A stretch of DNA of 64,000 bases from Halalkalibacter suaedae (GTDB lineage Bacteria; Bacillota; Bacilli; Bacillales; Bacillaceae_D), in the NCBI RefSeq assembly GCF_017939705.1, contig NZ_JAGKSQ010000005.1:248001-312000 (forward strand). Reading direction: 5' to 3'. Of this stretch, positions 35,598 through 44,372 are shown one piece after another (positions within the stretch are counted from its first letter, which is position 1; each line of letters begins with the position of its first letter). The position numbers were made by a program, and so were the translations under genes. The notes under the pieces are model-generated. The model did no database searches and was not told the DNA's origin. It was given only the letters and a program-made list of their open reading frames with translations.

Positions 35598-36023
35598 TTA
35601 ATTTTGTTCCTCTTTCTGCTTTAACAACATTTTTGTACAATATTCAATAATCTCTCGTCTACGAATAATACCAATGAAAATGTCTTGATCATCTACAACA
35701 GGCACAAAGTTCTGCACAATGGCTAATGATAGCAAATCATCAATTTCAGCATCAATATGTACATGTTTGTTAACCATTCTACGTTTAATATCCTTCAAGA
35801 GTACGTTTTCTGTATCTTCAAAGGAAAAATTTAAACTTTCTTTTAACTTCCAGAGAATATCTCCTTCTGTAATCGTTCCAACATATTTACCCGAATTATC
35901 TAGGATAGGCATGGCTGTATATCGATGATATTCCATCCGTTCAATAACTTGACGTAGCGTTGAATATTCATTCATATATATTACTTCGGCTTTTGGTAAT
36001 AGAAAAAAAGCTATTTTCATCAT
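35598..36023 (-). CDS. Stand-alone CBS-pair protein
   Basis: The 141-residue protein MMKIAFFLLPKAEVIYMNEY has two CBS motifs: TLRQVIERMEYHRYTAMPIL, DNSGKYVGTITEGDILW and later VPVVDDQDIFIGIIRRREII. Such pairs bind adenine nucleotides and signal energy or c-di-AMP state. No enzyme domain is attached. The PKAEVIYM start resembles a Bacillus CBS group distinct from YkuL/DarB, so I do not name a ligand. GGAGG precedes two adjacent ATGs. Confidence 0.85.
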   Translation of the reverse strand: MMKIAFFLLPKAEVIYMNEYSTLRQVIERMEYHRYTAMPILDNSGKYVGTITEGDILWKLKESLNFSFEDTENVLLKDIKRRMVNKHVHIDAEIDDLLSLAIVQNFVPVVDDQDIFIGIIRRREIIEYCTKMLLKQKEEQN

Positions 36024-36170
36024 TATTCCTCCTAACCTCTAACTATTTCGACACACTTCTTTTATTTTATTTCTTTTTGTCCTTAACTGAAAGAATTATT
36101 TTTTTAAGAAAGCATCTTCTATAGAATATTAGAATACCTTTCTATTTATGATTGGCCTTTGTGAATAGAC

Positions 36171-36221
36171 AAAAAAAAGACCTAAGAAAGTTACTCAAAT
36201 AGATTACCTTCTTGGTCTTTG
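36171..36221 (-). terminator. Intrinsic terminator after truA
   Basis: Minus-strand arms AAAGACCAAGAAGGTAA and TTACTTTCTTAGGTCTTT followed by TTTTTGTC. Confidence 0.75.
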
Positions 36222-36233
36222 TCCTATTTAATA

Positions 36234-36971
36234 TTAAAACTCAATCTTCTCTAAGTGTAACCCTCGTGCATCTGCCATCCCACCTGTTTGATTGCGTTCC
36301 TTTGATGAAATAATTGTAGGAATTTGCTCTGCTTCTTTTTGATTGAGTCCAACTTCAATAAGAGTACCTACCATTTTTCTTACCATATTGTAGAGGAAGC
36401 CATCTCCCTTTACTCGTATGAAAATAAAACCTTCTGATTCGTCAATGTTAATTGCATGTATCGTACGGATCATCGATTTTTTCTTGGATTTCGCATTTGA
36501 GTATGCGGTAAAATCATGCTCTCCTATAAAATAAGCTGCTGCCTTTCTCATTTGATTAATAGCAAGCTTATTTTCGACATGTATACTATATTTACGCATA
36601 AAAGGATGTGGATGTTCTTCATTCCAAATCTTATATAGATACGTCTTATCATTTGCATTGTAACGGGCATGAAAGCGATCATGTACAATCGTTACCTTCG
36701 TAATACTAATATCTTGCGGTAAATATTTAGTCAAATAGCTCTTGACCTCGGCTTCTGAAAACGATTCACTCATTTTAAAGTTAGCCACCTGATCAAATGC
36801 GTGAACACCAGCATCTGTTCGGCTACTTCCAATGATTTCAATCTTCCTTCCAACCATTTCGCTTAAAACATTTTCTATCTTCCCTTGTATTGTATTATCA
36901 TCATCACCAAGCCGTTGCCAGCCTTTGTATCGTCCACCATCATACTGAATATCAAGTCTGAAATTTTTCAT
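36234..36971 (-). CDS. truA: TruA-type tRNA pseudouridine synthase
   Basis: The 245-residue protein has the catalytic D53 in GSSRTDAGVHAFDQVANF, with the start FRLDIQYDGGRYKGWQR, the FHARYNANDKTYLYKIW segment and GDGFLYNMVRKMVGTLIEVG. TruA modifies U38-40 in tRNA anticodon arms. It is monocistronic and not next to the usual ribosomal-protein/ecf genes, so it is probably the second truA paralogue that many Bacillaceae carry. AAGGAG precedes the ATG. Confidence 0.92.
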   Translation of the reverse strand: MKNFRLDIQYDGGRYKGWQRLGDDDNTIQGKIENVLSEMVGRKIEIIGSSRTDAGVHAFDQVANFKMSESFSEAEVKSYLTKYLPQDISITKVTIVHDRFHARYNANDKTYLYKIWNEEHPHPFMRKYSIHVENKLAINQMRKAAAYFIGEHDFTAYSNAKSKKKSMIRTIHAINIDESEGFIFIRVKGDGFLYNMVRKMVGTLIEVGLNQKEAEQIPTIISSKERNQTGGMADARGLHLEKIEF

Positions 36972-37174
36972 TACCTGCTCCTTGTTGTTGCTTCTTTTCT
37001 TAGTTATAAAACCGGATACCTATATAAGTTTCCTGCATTCCATCATTCGGAACATACCATTTTTACCATGAACAGTCAAACACAGCTAGAACACACTACC
37101 AAATATGTTTAACCTTCTTCAAAAGGGGAAGACAACCACTGTATTCAAAAAACACGAAAGGGAGATGAGAAAGA

Positions 37175-37507
37175 ATGGCACATAATACGACTGATACGAA
37201 AATTGCTACTAAGGTTCAAGACCATCTTGCAGACATGTCATCGGACAAAGAAGAGGACATTCTATCAAATTTCCAACAGTTTAAAGAATACCTAGGAAAA
37301 AAGGTAGCGACAGCAGATAAATTAGGCATGAATGAAGAACAAATGGCTATAGCTGCTCAAAAAATTGGTGATTATTTAGCTGCACATGTTGAACCCAAAA
37401 ATCGCGAAGAGCATCTTTTATATGAGCTATGGAAAGTTGGAAACAAAGAGGAGAAGCATATGCTCGCACATATGCTTGTGAGACTTGTAAATAGCGAAAA
37501 CAAGTAA
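37175..37507 (+). CDS. DUF3243 family protein (YmfJ-like)
   Basis: The 110-residue helical protein contains ILSNFQQFKEYLGKKVATAD, KLGMNEEQMAIAAQKIGDYL, AAHVEPKNREEHLLYELWKV and HMLAHMLVRLVN. This matches DUF3243/YmfJ along its length, with an extra N-terminal 25 residues. Function unknown in the family. GGGAG lies before the ATG, followed by its own terminator. Confidence 0.87.
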   Translation: MAHNTTDTKIATKVQDHLADMSSDKEEDILSNFQQFKEYLGKKVATADKLGMNEEQMAIAAQKIGDYLAAHVEPKNREEHLLYELWKVGNKEEKHMLAHMLVRLVNSENK

Positions 37508-37520
37508 AGTATTTTTCAAT

Positions 37521-37557
37521 AAGGAATCTGCTCAACATTTGAGTAGATTCCTTTTCT
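37521..37557 (+). terminator. Intrinsic terminator after the DUF3243 gene
   Basis: Stem AAGGAATCTGCTCAA/TTGAGTAGATTCCTT followed by TTCTT. Confidence 0.8.
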
Positions 37558-37657
37558 TATAATCAAACAATGTGATTTCTAACTAACTTCTCGTAGTAAC
37601 AGATATTACCTCACGAATGCTTGTTTTACCCGTGCTATAATTTAATTGAGGTGATAT

Positions 37658-38482
37658 ATGATGTTTATTAGCCCAATGTTGTTATCACAAACAGACAATC
37701 CGTTTGATGATCACGACTACCTAGCCGAGCTCAAGCTAGATGGGATTCGCTTAATGTTATCAACTGTCGGAGGTTCAGTTAAGCTTTTCACGCGTTTTAA
37801 AACAGATGTGACTCATCGCTTCCCTGAGCTTCATTCTCTCCAACTCCCAAAGGGTATCATCCTCGATGGTGAAATCGTTCTTACTGATGATCAAGGAAAA
37901 CCTGATTATGAGGCTGTTCAAACTCGACTCCTTAACTCAAATGATAATCGAATGATCTCCTACTGTGCCTTCGATGTACTTTATTATAATGGTAAAAGTG
38001 TTGTTCAATTATCTCTGATTGAACGGAAGGCATTATTAAATGAACTTATCCCTGAAGACAGTCCACTTTTATCAAAGGTTTTATCTGTTGAAAATAGTGG
38101 CATTGCCTTATTTGAATTATGTCGTATTCATGATCTTGAAGGAATCGTGATGAAGCACAAAGACTCAAGGTACGAAATAAATAAACGCTCGCAAGCCTGG
38201 TTAAAGGTTTTAAATTATTCTTATGAGGATGTCTGGATTAAAGGCTACCGTAAAGACAAAAAAAGCCTACTAGTATCCTTTGAGAACGGAGACACTGCAG
38301 GGCTGTTGGAAAACGGGGTTACTTCGAAAATAATGAACGAGGTCTATCAAAACACCGCCCATCTAAAGAACCATCTAGATAGGGACGTTGTACTCTTTGA
38401 CGCCCCCCCACTTAAATGTCGAGTGAAATATACTAAATCCAGAAAAATGAGAGAACCACAATTCATTGAATTTGTTACGTAA
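37658..38482 (+). CDS. ligB: Second ATP-dependent DNA ligase (LigB/YoqV-like)
   Basis: The 274-residue minimal ligase has the KxDG motif K26 in AELKLDGIRL. It continues with ILDGEIVL, FDVLYYNGK, DLEGIVMKHKDSRY and the nucleotidyl-binding SQAWLKVLN. A C-terminal OB-fold ends REPQFIEFV. It lacks the polymerase part of LigD (4042-5874) and resembles the short ligase encoded by phage SPbeta (YoqV). GAGGTG is 4 bases before the ATG. No phage genes are nearby, so it may be a retained phage-type or spore repair ligase. Confidence 0.9.
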   Translation: MMFISPMLLSQTDNPFDDHDYLAELKLDGIRLMLSTVGGSVKLFTRFKTDVTHRFPELHSLQLPKGIILDGEIVLTDDQGKPDYEAVQTRLLNSNDNRMISYCAFDVLYYNGKSVVQLSLIERKALLNELIPEDSPLLSKVLSVENSGIALFELCRIHDLEGIVMKHKDSRYEINKRSQAWLKVLNYSYEDVWIKGYRKDKKSLLVSFENGDTAGLLENGVTSKIMNEVYQNTAHLKNHLDRDVVLFDAPPLKCRVKYTKSRKMREPQFIEFVT

Positions 38483-38506
38483 GGTACTAGATTATTAGAA
38501 ACTGTT

Positions 38507-38552
38507 GAAAGGCCACTGAAAATCACACCTTTTTCAGTGGCCTTTCTTTTTT
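38507..38552 (+). terminator. Intrinsic terminator after ligB
   Basis: Stem GAAAGGCCACTGAAAA/TTTTCAGTGGCCTTTC followed by TTTTTT. Same GGCCACTGA stem as at 9587 and 11252. Confidence 0.85.
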
Positions 38553-38589
38553 CACCTTATTATCCCATTTGCAATCTAGAGTCATTTGT

Positions 38590-38901
38590 TCACTCTTTTT
38601 CTTTTATCTTTTCATGAATACGTTCTAGCTCCTTCAATGATAGATCACCGAGTGACTTTTTAATTTCATCTTCAATTAGTTTCCGATTACTTTCACGGTA
38701 GTTTTCCCACCAGTCACGTAAACCTTCTGTATTTGTCAGTAGGTACTCTATATCTATTTCCTCGACCTCATCATCCGATAAATAAGTTAACACAGCCGCT
38801 AAAAGACGATTAAGATTTTCGATTTCCGTTTCAGCTACACCGTCCTCAATACTATGTACAGGTTCTTCCTGCTCCTCACTCGTTGCTTGCTTTCTTGGCA
38901 T
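38590..38901 (-). CDS. Conserved-looking 103-aa acidic protein, function unknown
   Basis: MPRKQATSEEQEEPVHSIED begins a disordered acidic N-terminus. A helical domain follows with NLNRLLAAVLTYLSDDEVEE, YLLTNTEGLRDWWENYRESN and GDLSLKELERIHEKIKEKE. The WWENYRESN block and Lys/Glu helix suggest a protein-protein interaction module. I cannot name the family. The ribosome site GGAGGCGGGCGG is strong. Confidence 0.65.
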   Translation of the reverse strand: MPRKQATSEEQEEPVHSIEDGVAETEIENLNRLLAAVLTYLSDDEVEEIDIEYLLTNTEGLRDWWENYRESNRKLIEDEIKKSLGDLSLKELERIHEKIKEKE

Positions 38902-38988
38902 AATAATCCGCCCGCCTCCGATCTATGATCTTGATTAATATAATATAGAGTATTGCCGATTTAGTTGTCTTACATTCTCTAAATAGAC

Positions 38989-39060
38989 AGAGATCGAGAC
39001 AAAAGTGTCTAAACTACTCAAACCCGAAAAAGAGATAGTTAGTGTGTTGACACAGCTCCA
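38989..39060. repeat. Family A-like left end next to a B element
   Basis: GAGATCGAGACAAAAGTGTC then ACCCGAAAAAGAGATAGTTA and GTGTGTTGACAC parallel the left end at 32708-32780 (ACCCGAAAAAAGATAGTAAG, GTGTTTGAACAC). The matching right end was not clear, so this is a partial copy. Confidence 0.5.
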
Positions 39061-39105
39061 AAAAAACACTTATGATTACTTCTTTTCATGCAGAAAGTTT
39101 TTCAC

Positions 39106-39400
39106 TGTTAAGAGAAGAGAAATTCTATCTCCCCTGTATCAAAGCGGACGGGATGGGCGGGCCGACTCCTGCAGGAGGAAAGGGCAGGTTGAAATCCACC
39201 GGCGTAGCCGGTTAGTTCAACGCCCTCCTGCGGAAAGCGTGCCCCCCATCCCGGTAGCGTGTTCGAAGCACTTTTCCGGCCACTTTCTTTAAATACCAAT
39301 AACCTGTCGTCCGTCTCGCTGCACGAGACTTGGTCGACAGGCTGAAGATTTGATAAAATCCAACCTTTCACTTCCTAAAAAATGAGCACTTTTTCAGTGG
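39106..39400 (-). repeat. Family B repeat, copy 2 (inverted)
   Basis: Read on the minus strand it aligns with 32834-33130: TGAAAAAGTGCTCA, CTTCAGCCTGTCGACCAAG, GCTACCGGGATGGGGGGCAC, ACCGGC-TAC-GCCGGT hairpin, CTCCTGCAGGAGTCGGCCCG, CATCCCGTCCGCTTTG and AATTTCTCTTCTCTTAACA. It contains spurious open frames on both strands that follow the palindromes and are not genes. Confidence 0.8.
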
Positions 39401-39461
39401 GCTACTTTGCACTTTTTAGTCTAAACTTTTCCTTTTGCATCTAAGTCTCATTGTCGAGTCG

Positions 39462-40658
39462 TTAATCAATTAAATGAAGAATGGCTTCAGCTAGTTGTTC
39501 AGCAGACATTGTCTTGTCTCCTCCACCTTGAGCAAACATCGCATTGCCTCCACCCTTTCCATTTATTAATGGTAGGATCGCCTTTACTAACTGATTCATA
39601 TCAAGATAGGACTCTTTGTCCTTTGAACAGACAACTTGTAAATTCTCACCAGTCTCATTTACAAATAGCACTACTGTATTATTCGTGTTTCCTGAAATGA
39701 TTCTAGCTAATTGCTGCAATTCAGAAATAGGACGGTTGTTGAATGTACTTCTAATTATTTGTTGACTATGTACACACTCCATTTTGTCTAAAAAATGCTC
39801 CGCTTCATACTCGAGTATTCTCACCTTTAATTGCTCCACTTGTTTCTCAAGGTCTTTAGAATGCTGTAAGATTCTATTTGCAGCTTCCTTCATTTGCGGT
39901 TGAGGGCTGTTTAAAAGCGGAGTCAACTCCTGAATCACCTTTTGCTTTTCGCCGAGCTGCTGGATTACCCTATTTCCACAAACAAAGTGTACACGTACCT
40001 GTTTCTTTTGCCTTTCCACTTGTAGGATTTTCAGCGAACCAATCTGACCTGTTGAGCTAGGATGTGTGCCGCCACAGCCATTATAATCAAACTCTTCAAT
40101 AATGACGATTCGAATGTTATCTTCAACAGATAATTGTTTTCGAAGCGGAAAGCTTGAAGCCTCATCCGCGGTCAACCATTTCGCGACAATTGGACGATTT
40201 TCTAAAATAACGGTATTAGCTAGCTTCTCTACCTCCTCAACCACTTCGTTTGTCAGATTGCTTACGTCAAGATCAATCGTACAGATGTCCGTTCCTAAAT
40301 GAAAGCTTGTCGTCTTTAAAGAAAAGACATCTTCAAAGGCAGCAGAGAGGATATGCTGTCCAGCATGCTGTTGCATATGATCAAAGCGTCGTTCCCAATT
40401 AATACTACCTACACATTCAAGATTTTCATCAATTGATTCTTGAAGATAGTGGCGAACTTCTCCATCTACTTCTACTACATCATAAACTTTCAATTCATTA
40501 AGAGTACCGGTGTCATGCGGTTGTCCACCACCAGTCGGATAGAAAGCTGTTTCCTCTAACACAACAAATCTCCGGCCATTTTCATCCTCAGTACATCTTT
40601 TTATTTTTGATGTAAAAGAACGGATGTATTGATCTTGATAGAATAATTTTTTTGACAT
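39462..40658 (-). CDS. AlaX-type alanyl-tRNA editing protein with DHHA1 domain
   Basis: The ~398-residue protein has an editing domain like that of AlaRS with zinc ligands H98/H102 in QQHAGQHIL and C195/H199 in NGCGGTHPS, plus AFYPTGGGQPHDTG at the start. A coiled segment (about 245-290) leads to a C-terminal DHHA1 domain with GKGGGNAMFAQGGGDKTMSA. It hydrolyses mischarged Ser- or Gly-tRNA(Ala) in trans. GTG/ATG choice: the ATG at 40658 is 8 bases after AAGGTGAG. Confidence 0.92.
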   Translation of the reverse strand: MSKKLFYQDQYIRSFTSKIKRCTEDENGRRFVVLEETAFYPTGGGQPHDTGTLNELKVYDVVEVDGEVRHYLQESIDENLECVGSINWERRFDHMQQHAGQHILSAAFEDVFSLKTTSFHLGTDICTIDLDVSNLTNEVVEEVEKLANTVILENRPIVAKWLTADEASSFPLRKQLSVEDNIRIVIIEEFDYNGCGGTHPSSTGQIGSLKILQVERQKKQVRVHFVCGNRVIQQLGEKQKVIQELTPLLNSPQPQMKEAANRILQHSKDLEKQVEQLKVRILEYEAEHFLDKMECVHSQQIIRSTFNNRPISELQQLARIISGNTNNTVVLFVNETGENLQVVCSKDKESYLDMNQLVKAILPLINGKGGGNAMFAQGGGDKTMSAEQLAEAILHLID

Positions 40659-40730
40659 GGTTTCCACTCACCTTCAACTAGAAAATATGTACTTCTTTAC
40701 TGCAGTTCAACTTGCAGCCAAGACAACACG

Positions 40731-41141
40731 TTATAATCGCTTTTCCATAATGATATAGCATTTTCCTCCTCTTTCAAAACGCATATTGGTCTCAAATAAA
40801 CCAAATTTCAAATAGAACTCTTTCTTATTCTCTCTAGCATTACACCAAATTCTTTTCACACCCTTTTTTTTTGCTTCATCCAGAACAAAGCTTAATAATT
40901 GACTTCCATAGTCTTTCCCTTGCTCCTCTATTAGTGTAGCAAACTTTCTAAATTGGGCTTCTTCGTTCTTAATAAAAAGCGAAAGGACAGAAAGAAGTGA
41001 TTCTTCTCTAAATAGCCCGTAATGAGCACCTTGATCATCATCAGCTAATTTACTATACTCTATGTCTTTTTCTGGCCACATCACCTTATGCCTTAAGTCC
41101 CACGCTTGTTCTTTGTCGATTCGAGATATCTTGGTTCTCAT
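40731..41141 (-). CDS. GNAT-family N-acetyltransferase
   Basis: The 136-residue protein has AHYGLFREESLLSVLSLFI, RKFATLIEEQGKDYGSQLL as the acetyl-CoA-binding A motif (Q-x2-G-x-G/S) and ENKKEFYLKFGLFETNMRFE as the B motif. The pattern AWDLRHKVMWPEKD is typical of small GNAT proteins that act on unknown amines. GAGGAGG precedes the ATG. It is 72 bases upstream of alaX on the same strand and possibly co-transcribed. Confidence 0.85.
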   Translation of the reverse strand: MRTKISRIDKEQAWDLRHKVMWPEKDIEYSKLADDDQGAHYGLFREESLLSVLSLFIKNEEAQFRKFATLIEEQGKDYGSQLLSFVLDEAKKKGVKRIWCNARENKKEFYLKFGLFETNMRFERGGKCYIIMEKRL

Positions 41142-41201
41142 GTCTTCCTCCTCTATTTGGCTCTGTATGAAATTATATGCTGTTATACTCTCTTAGACAA
41201 A

Positions 41202-41230
41202 GAAAAAACAAGGATCAATTCCGACCCTTG
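41202..41230 (-). terminator. Intrinsic terminator after glpQ
   Basis: Minus-strand stem CAAGGGTC/GATCCTTG (one wobble) followed by TTTTTTC. Confidence 0.7.
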
Positions 41231-41247
41231 CTTAATTTTCACTCTAT

Positions 41248-42138
41248 TTATCTTCTCTTAAAATCTTTAATAACTTCATTAAATAAATCTGGAAAATTAG
41301 TGAATACTCCATTGACACCCCATGTTAATGCAAGCTCCATTTGCTCTCTTGTGTTAATGGTATATGGATGAATTTGAAGTCCTTCAGCTCTCACTTGTTG
41401 AACATAGTCTTCATTAATTCTAGCAAAACTCGGACCTACTCCAATTGCATATTCTTTAATCTTCTCTAGCTCACCTACTGCATCAACTCCCAATTTAGGC
41501 TGATTTAGTAACTGAACCAGTGGAATATGATCATTCATTTCATGGATATGCTTTAGGCTATCAGGATAAAAGGATTGAATAATAACCTTGCTTGAACGTG
41601 CATTCGCTCCAGTTAGATTATATTCGTCAATTAATCTTAAGAGTTCTTCTTCCATACCTGGATACAGCACTGGTGATTTGGTTTCGATGTAATACCTCGT
41701 GCTTCTCCCGTATTCTTCAAAAATTTCTTCAAGAGTTGGAACCTGTAACCCAATATAATCCTCATTTGCCTTTTCTGGATAACGAGAGTTGAACCATGAG
41801 CCTGCATCTAACTGCTTAATCTCAGCAAGGGTCATATTCGACACTGCCCCCGCTCCATTCGTCGTCCGATTAACTGTTGTGTCATGCATGGCAATTAGAA
41901 CACCATCTTTGGTCATTTGTAAATCAACTTCAATATAATCGGCCTTCATTTCACGACCAAGCTCATACGCGACCATTGTATGTTCCGGTGCATGTCCAGA
42001 AGCACCACGATGTGCAACATTAATTAGTTTTTCATCTGGGACTGGTGTGTTATTTGCCGAAGCTGCCGGCAATGTAACTTGTGTTAATACTCCTACAGTA
42101 AACATAGTTAGAGCAACATGCTTCATCCATTTCTTCAT
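41248..42138 (-). CDS. glpQ: Secreted glycerophosphodiester phosphodiesterase
   Basis: The ~296-residue protein has a signal peptide ([20 protein letters not shown], cleavage near ASA). The GDPD core has [20 protein letters not shown] (catalytic His/Glu), [39 protein letters not shown] and [13 protein letters not shown]. It hydrolyses glycerophosphodiesters outside the cell and releases glycerol-3-phosphate, a way to scavenge phosphate. The start at 42138 follows GGAGAG. Possible Pho-box-like hexamers upstream were too irregular to claim. Confidence 0.9.
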   Translation of the reverse strand: MKKWMKHVALTMFTVGVLTQVTLPAASANNTPVPDEKLINVAHRGASGHAPEHTMVAYELGREMKADYIEVDLQMTKDGVLIAMHDTTVNRTTNGAGAVSNMTLAEIKQLDAGSWFNSRYPEKANEDYIGLQVPTLEEIFEEYGRSTRYYIETKSPVLYPGMEEELLRLIDEYNLTGANARSSKVIIQSFYPDSLKHIHEMNDHIPLVQLLNQPKLGVDAVGELEKIKEYAIGVGPSFARINEDYVQQVRAEGLQIHPYTINTREQMELALTWGVNGVFTNFPDLFNEVIKDFKRR

Positions 42139-42455
42139 TTGTTTTCCACTCTCCCATTTTGTTTTTACGTACAATATCAATGTAATAGAAGAGTATTAAG
42201 CCTGTTCTAGAGTTATGTTAAAAGTGGATCTATGGGATAAAATCAAACTTTCCACATAGAAATCTTTCTTGTAAGGGGTTATAAATACCCTAATTAATAG
42301 GATTGAACCCCATTCTACCAACCCGATTTAAATCACAAGAAGAGAAAGTCTCGTTTTAATATTAAACATTTATTAACTTATGATGAAATAAATTCAAATT
42401 ATGTAATCGAAAATTAATTTCCTTACAAGGGTAACCTTTTACTCTTAATAGGTAT
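42139..42455. other. Gene-free stretch, nothing clear
   Basis: About 320 AT-rich bases between glpQ and the pentapeptide-gene terminator. Only weak features are seen: a GGGGTT/GAACCCC pair about 23 bases apart (42278-42313) and a few PhoP-like hexamers near glpQ. Confidence 0.4.
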
Positions 42456-42504
42456 TCAAAAAAAGTGATTTCATCCATCATTTCAAACGGTGAAGTCACT
42501 TTTT
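42456..42504 (-). terminator. Intrinsic terminator after the pentapeptide-repeat gene
   Basis: Minus-strand stem AAAAAGTGACTTCACC/GGATGAAATCACTTTTT followed by TTGAA. Confidence 0.75.
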
Positions 42505-42543
42505 ACATAATTAATTGATTTTGTTCATAGAGTGTAATTAAAT

Positions 42544-43191
42544 TTACTGCTTAATCTTCAAACCTAGCATCGTTGCAAATCCAATTGCTTGTTCGGGGGA
42601 TATTTCAAATCCTGCTAAATTCCCTAATGCAACATTGATTCGATCAAATGAACATGTACTAATATCAATCCCTTTGTGAATCGTTTGAGTGAAATCGATA
42701 TCATCAATATTACATTGGTCAAATTCAACTTTGTGAAAGCTGCTATCTGAATAGTTCGCACTCTGTAATGACGATGCTTCAAACCTAACCTGTTTCAAAC
42801 GTGCTTCTACAAAATCGCTCATATTTACAACGCAGTTTTCAAATGTCACATTTCCAAGGTTCGCTTTTGAAAAATCAAATCCGGTAAGTTTACATTCCTT
42901 AAATGTGACTCTATGGATGAGCCCTTCACTGAAGCTCGCATTTGATAAATCACAGTTTTCAAAATGAACATCTGTCATATCTATTTTCCTGAGTGCTGTA
43001 TTAATGAATGTAACATTTTTAAAGACAACCTTAGAAAGAATAACTTGTTCAATTTCTTCATTATCTATTCTAGCTGCCTCAATTTGACCATTCGATAGAT
43101 ACCGATCTTCATCCTCATATATATCATAAAAATCAATTGATTGTAGGCCAACTGGAATTTTCGGACGTTCAATTTTCATTTTCTTAGTCAA
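42544..43191 (-). CDS. Pentapeptide-repeat protein
   Basis: The 215-residue protein has successive five-residue turns around Phe/Leu (VVFKNVTFINTALRKIDMTD, HFENCDLSNASFSEG, TFKECKLTGFDFSKANLG, NYSDSSFHKVEFDQCNID) that should form a right-handed quadrilateral beta-helix. Qnr/McbG proteins of this fold mimic DNA and protect gyrase, but the fold has other uses. The start is a TTG after GAGGTG. It is 35 bases from the ABC-2 permease gene upstream and may be co-transcribed with marR and the permease. Confidence 0.85.
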   Translation of the reverse strand: MTKKMKIERPKIPVGLQSIDFYDIYEDEDRYLSNGQIEAARIDNEEIEQVILSKVVFKNVTFINTALRKIDMTDVHFENCDLSNASFSEGLIHRVTFKECKLTGFDFSKANLGNVTFENCVVNMSDFVEARLKQVRFEASSLQSANYSDSSFHKVEFDQCNIDDIDFTQTIHKGIDISTCSFDRINVALGNLAGFEISPEQAIGFATMLGLKIKQ

Positions 43192-43225
43192 ACTAACACC
43201 TCATATAAGTTTTATTTGCAATTTT

Positions 43226-44302
43226 TTAATGTGCTGGCTGGTTTACTTGTCCCATCGTCGCAAGAGTTGATTTACTTTTTAATTGTATTGCAATAATCGT
43301 TATTCCAAAAGTAATCACGGTGATCAGTACCAAATTAACTGCTATGCTATTTACTGAAGAGCCTGCGTAGATGAGCTTTGTAAATCCTTGAACACCATTT
43401 GATGCTGGAAGAAACCCACCAAGATTCTGGTATAACGGTGCTAGCATTGATGTAGGAATGATGTTACCTGCCGTTAATAATTGCAGAGGAACCATTGCAA
43501 CATTAAATAAAGCACCTGCATTTCCGAATAAAGTAAAACTCATCTGAGTGAAACTAATACAAGAAAGAGTAACTAGTACATGAAAACCATACATTTCCCA
43601 GAACAGACTAGCAACATCATTAAAGAGAAATGAAAGGCCAATTGTAAATAGTGGCATAAGCAGTGCGATGGCGATTAGCAGTAACTGTTTACTCCAAAAG
43701 ATCTGCTTCACCGAATGATGTTTTTGCAGGATCATTGATACAAGGTTAAACTGGATTGCCATTGTCATTATAGCAATATACGTGATAAAACCAAGAATCA
43801 TAGGGAGCATTGATGTCGCAAAATTAGAAATTGAGTTTGTTTTGATTATTTCGGCGTTGACAGCGGACTGCTGACCAATTGTTCCAGCAAGTTCTTTTGC
43901 TGCATTTTCAACAATTGAAGTGGCTATTTGTGCATTTGCTTGATTAATATAAAAGGTAAGATTCGTTTCTTGATTCGAATTGATAGTCTGTGCAAACAGT
44001 TCTGGAATGACAACAACCATCGCATAGTCACCGGAATCAAGTAGTTCCTTTGCTTCATCAAAGGATGCTTCAACAGTCATATCAAACGGGGTATTCAATT
44101 GCATTTGTTCTTGAATAAACTCTCCTTGCTCCCCGTCTTCGTTTACAACTGCAATTTTCAACTGATCAAGCCTTTCTGTCGCTTGATCATATCCCGTCAT
44201 CCAGATGACCAGAAACAATAATGGTAAAATAAATGCAAAAATCAGACCCACTTTTGTTTGTGGAATTTTCATCATCTGTTTCAATGTTTTAAGTAAGTTC
44301 AA
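43226..44302 (-). CDS. ABC-2/YhgE-like (DUF3533) membrane permease
   Basis: The 358-residue protein has one N-terminal membrane helix (VGLIFAFILPLLFLVIWM) and an external domain of about 120 residues (LKIAVVNEDGEQGEFIQEQM, GDYAMVVVIPELFAQTIN). Five more helices lie in the C-terminal half, with the LLTAGNIIPTSMLAPLYQNL segment. This is the ABC-2-type/YhgE export permease layout; no ATPase is adjacent. It is preceded by a MarR-type gene with a shared operator, so it may export toxic hydrophobic compounds. Start is a TTG after GGAGAG. Confidence 0.82.
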   Translation of the reverse strand: MNLLKTLKQMMKIPQTKVGLIFAFILPLLFLVIWMTGYDQATERLDQLKIAVVNEDGEQGEFIQEQMQLNTPFDMTVEASFDEAKELLDSGDYAMVVVIPELFAQTINSNQETNLTFYINQANAQIATSIVENAAKELAGTIGQQSAVNAEIIKTNSISNFATSMLPMILGFITYIAIMTMAIQFNLVSMILQKHHSVKQIFWSKQLLLIAIALLMPLFTIGLSFLFNDVASLFWEMYGFHVLVTLSCISFTQMSFTLFGNAGALFNVAMVPLQLLTAGNIIPTSMLAPLYQNLGGFLPASNGVQGFTKLIYAGSSVNSIAVNLVLITVITFGITIIAIQLKSKSTLATMGQVNQPAH

Positions 44303-44343
44303 GTTACATTCTCTCCATCCATCTTTTCATTTCTATATTTAGT

Positions 44344-44353
44344 TGCACGTGCA
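44344..44353. promoter_or_regulatory. Candidate MarR operator before the permease gene
   Basis: TGCACGTGCA is a perfect 10-base palindrome within TTGCACGTGCATAT, 42 bases before the TTG start. A near-copy lies before marR (44836). Confidence 0.55.
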
Positions 44354-44372
44354 TATAAATACAAAAAAATTT

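Noticed and set aside
39005-39371. Open frames of 95 and 87 codons on both strands
   Set aside because: They lie wholly or mostly inside the family B repeat and follow its palindromes, with no ribosome site. Frames come from GC-rich repeat sequence.
42139-42240. Possible Pho box upstream of glpQ (TTAACA, AGAACA, TAATAC, ATTACA hexamers)
   Set aside because: Spacings are 13, 10 and 12 bases instead of a regular 11, and two hexamers are poor matches, so it is not claimed.
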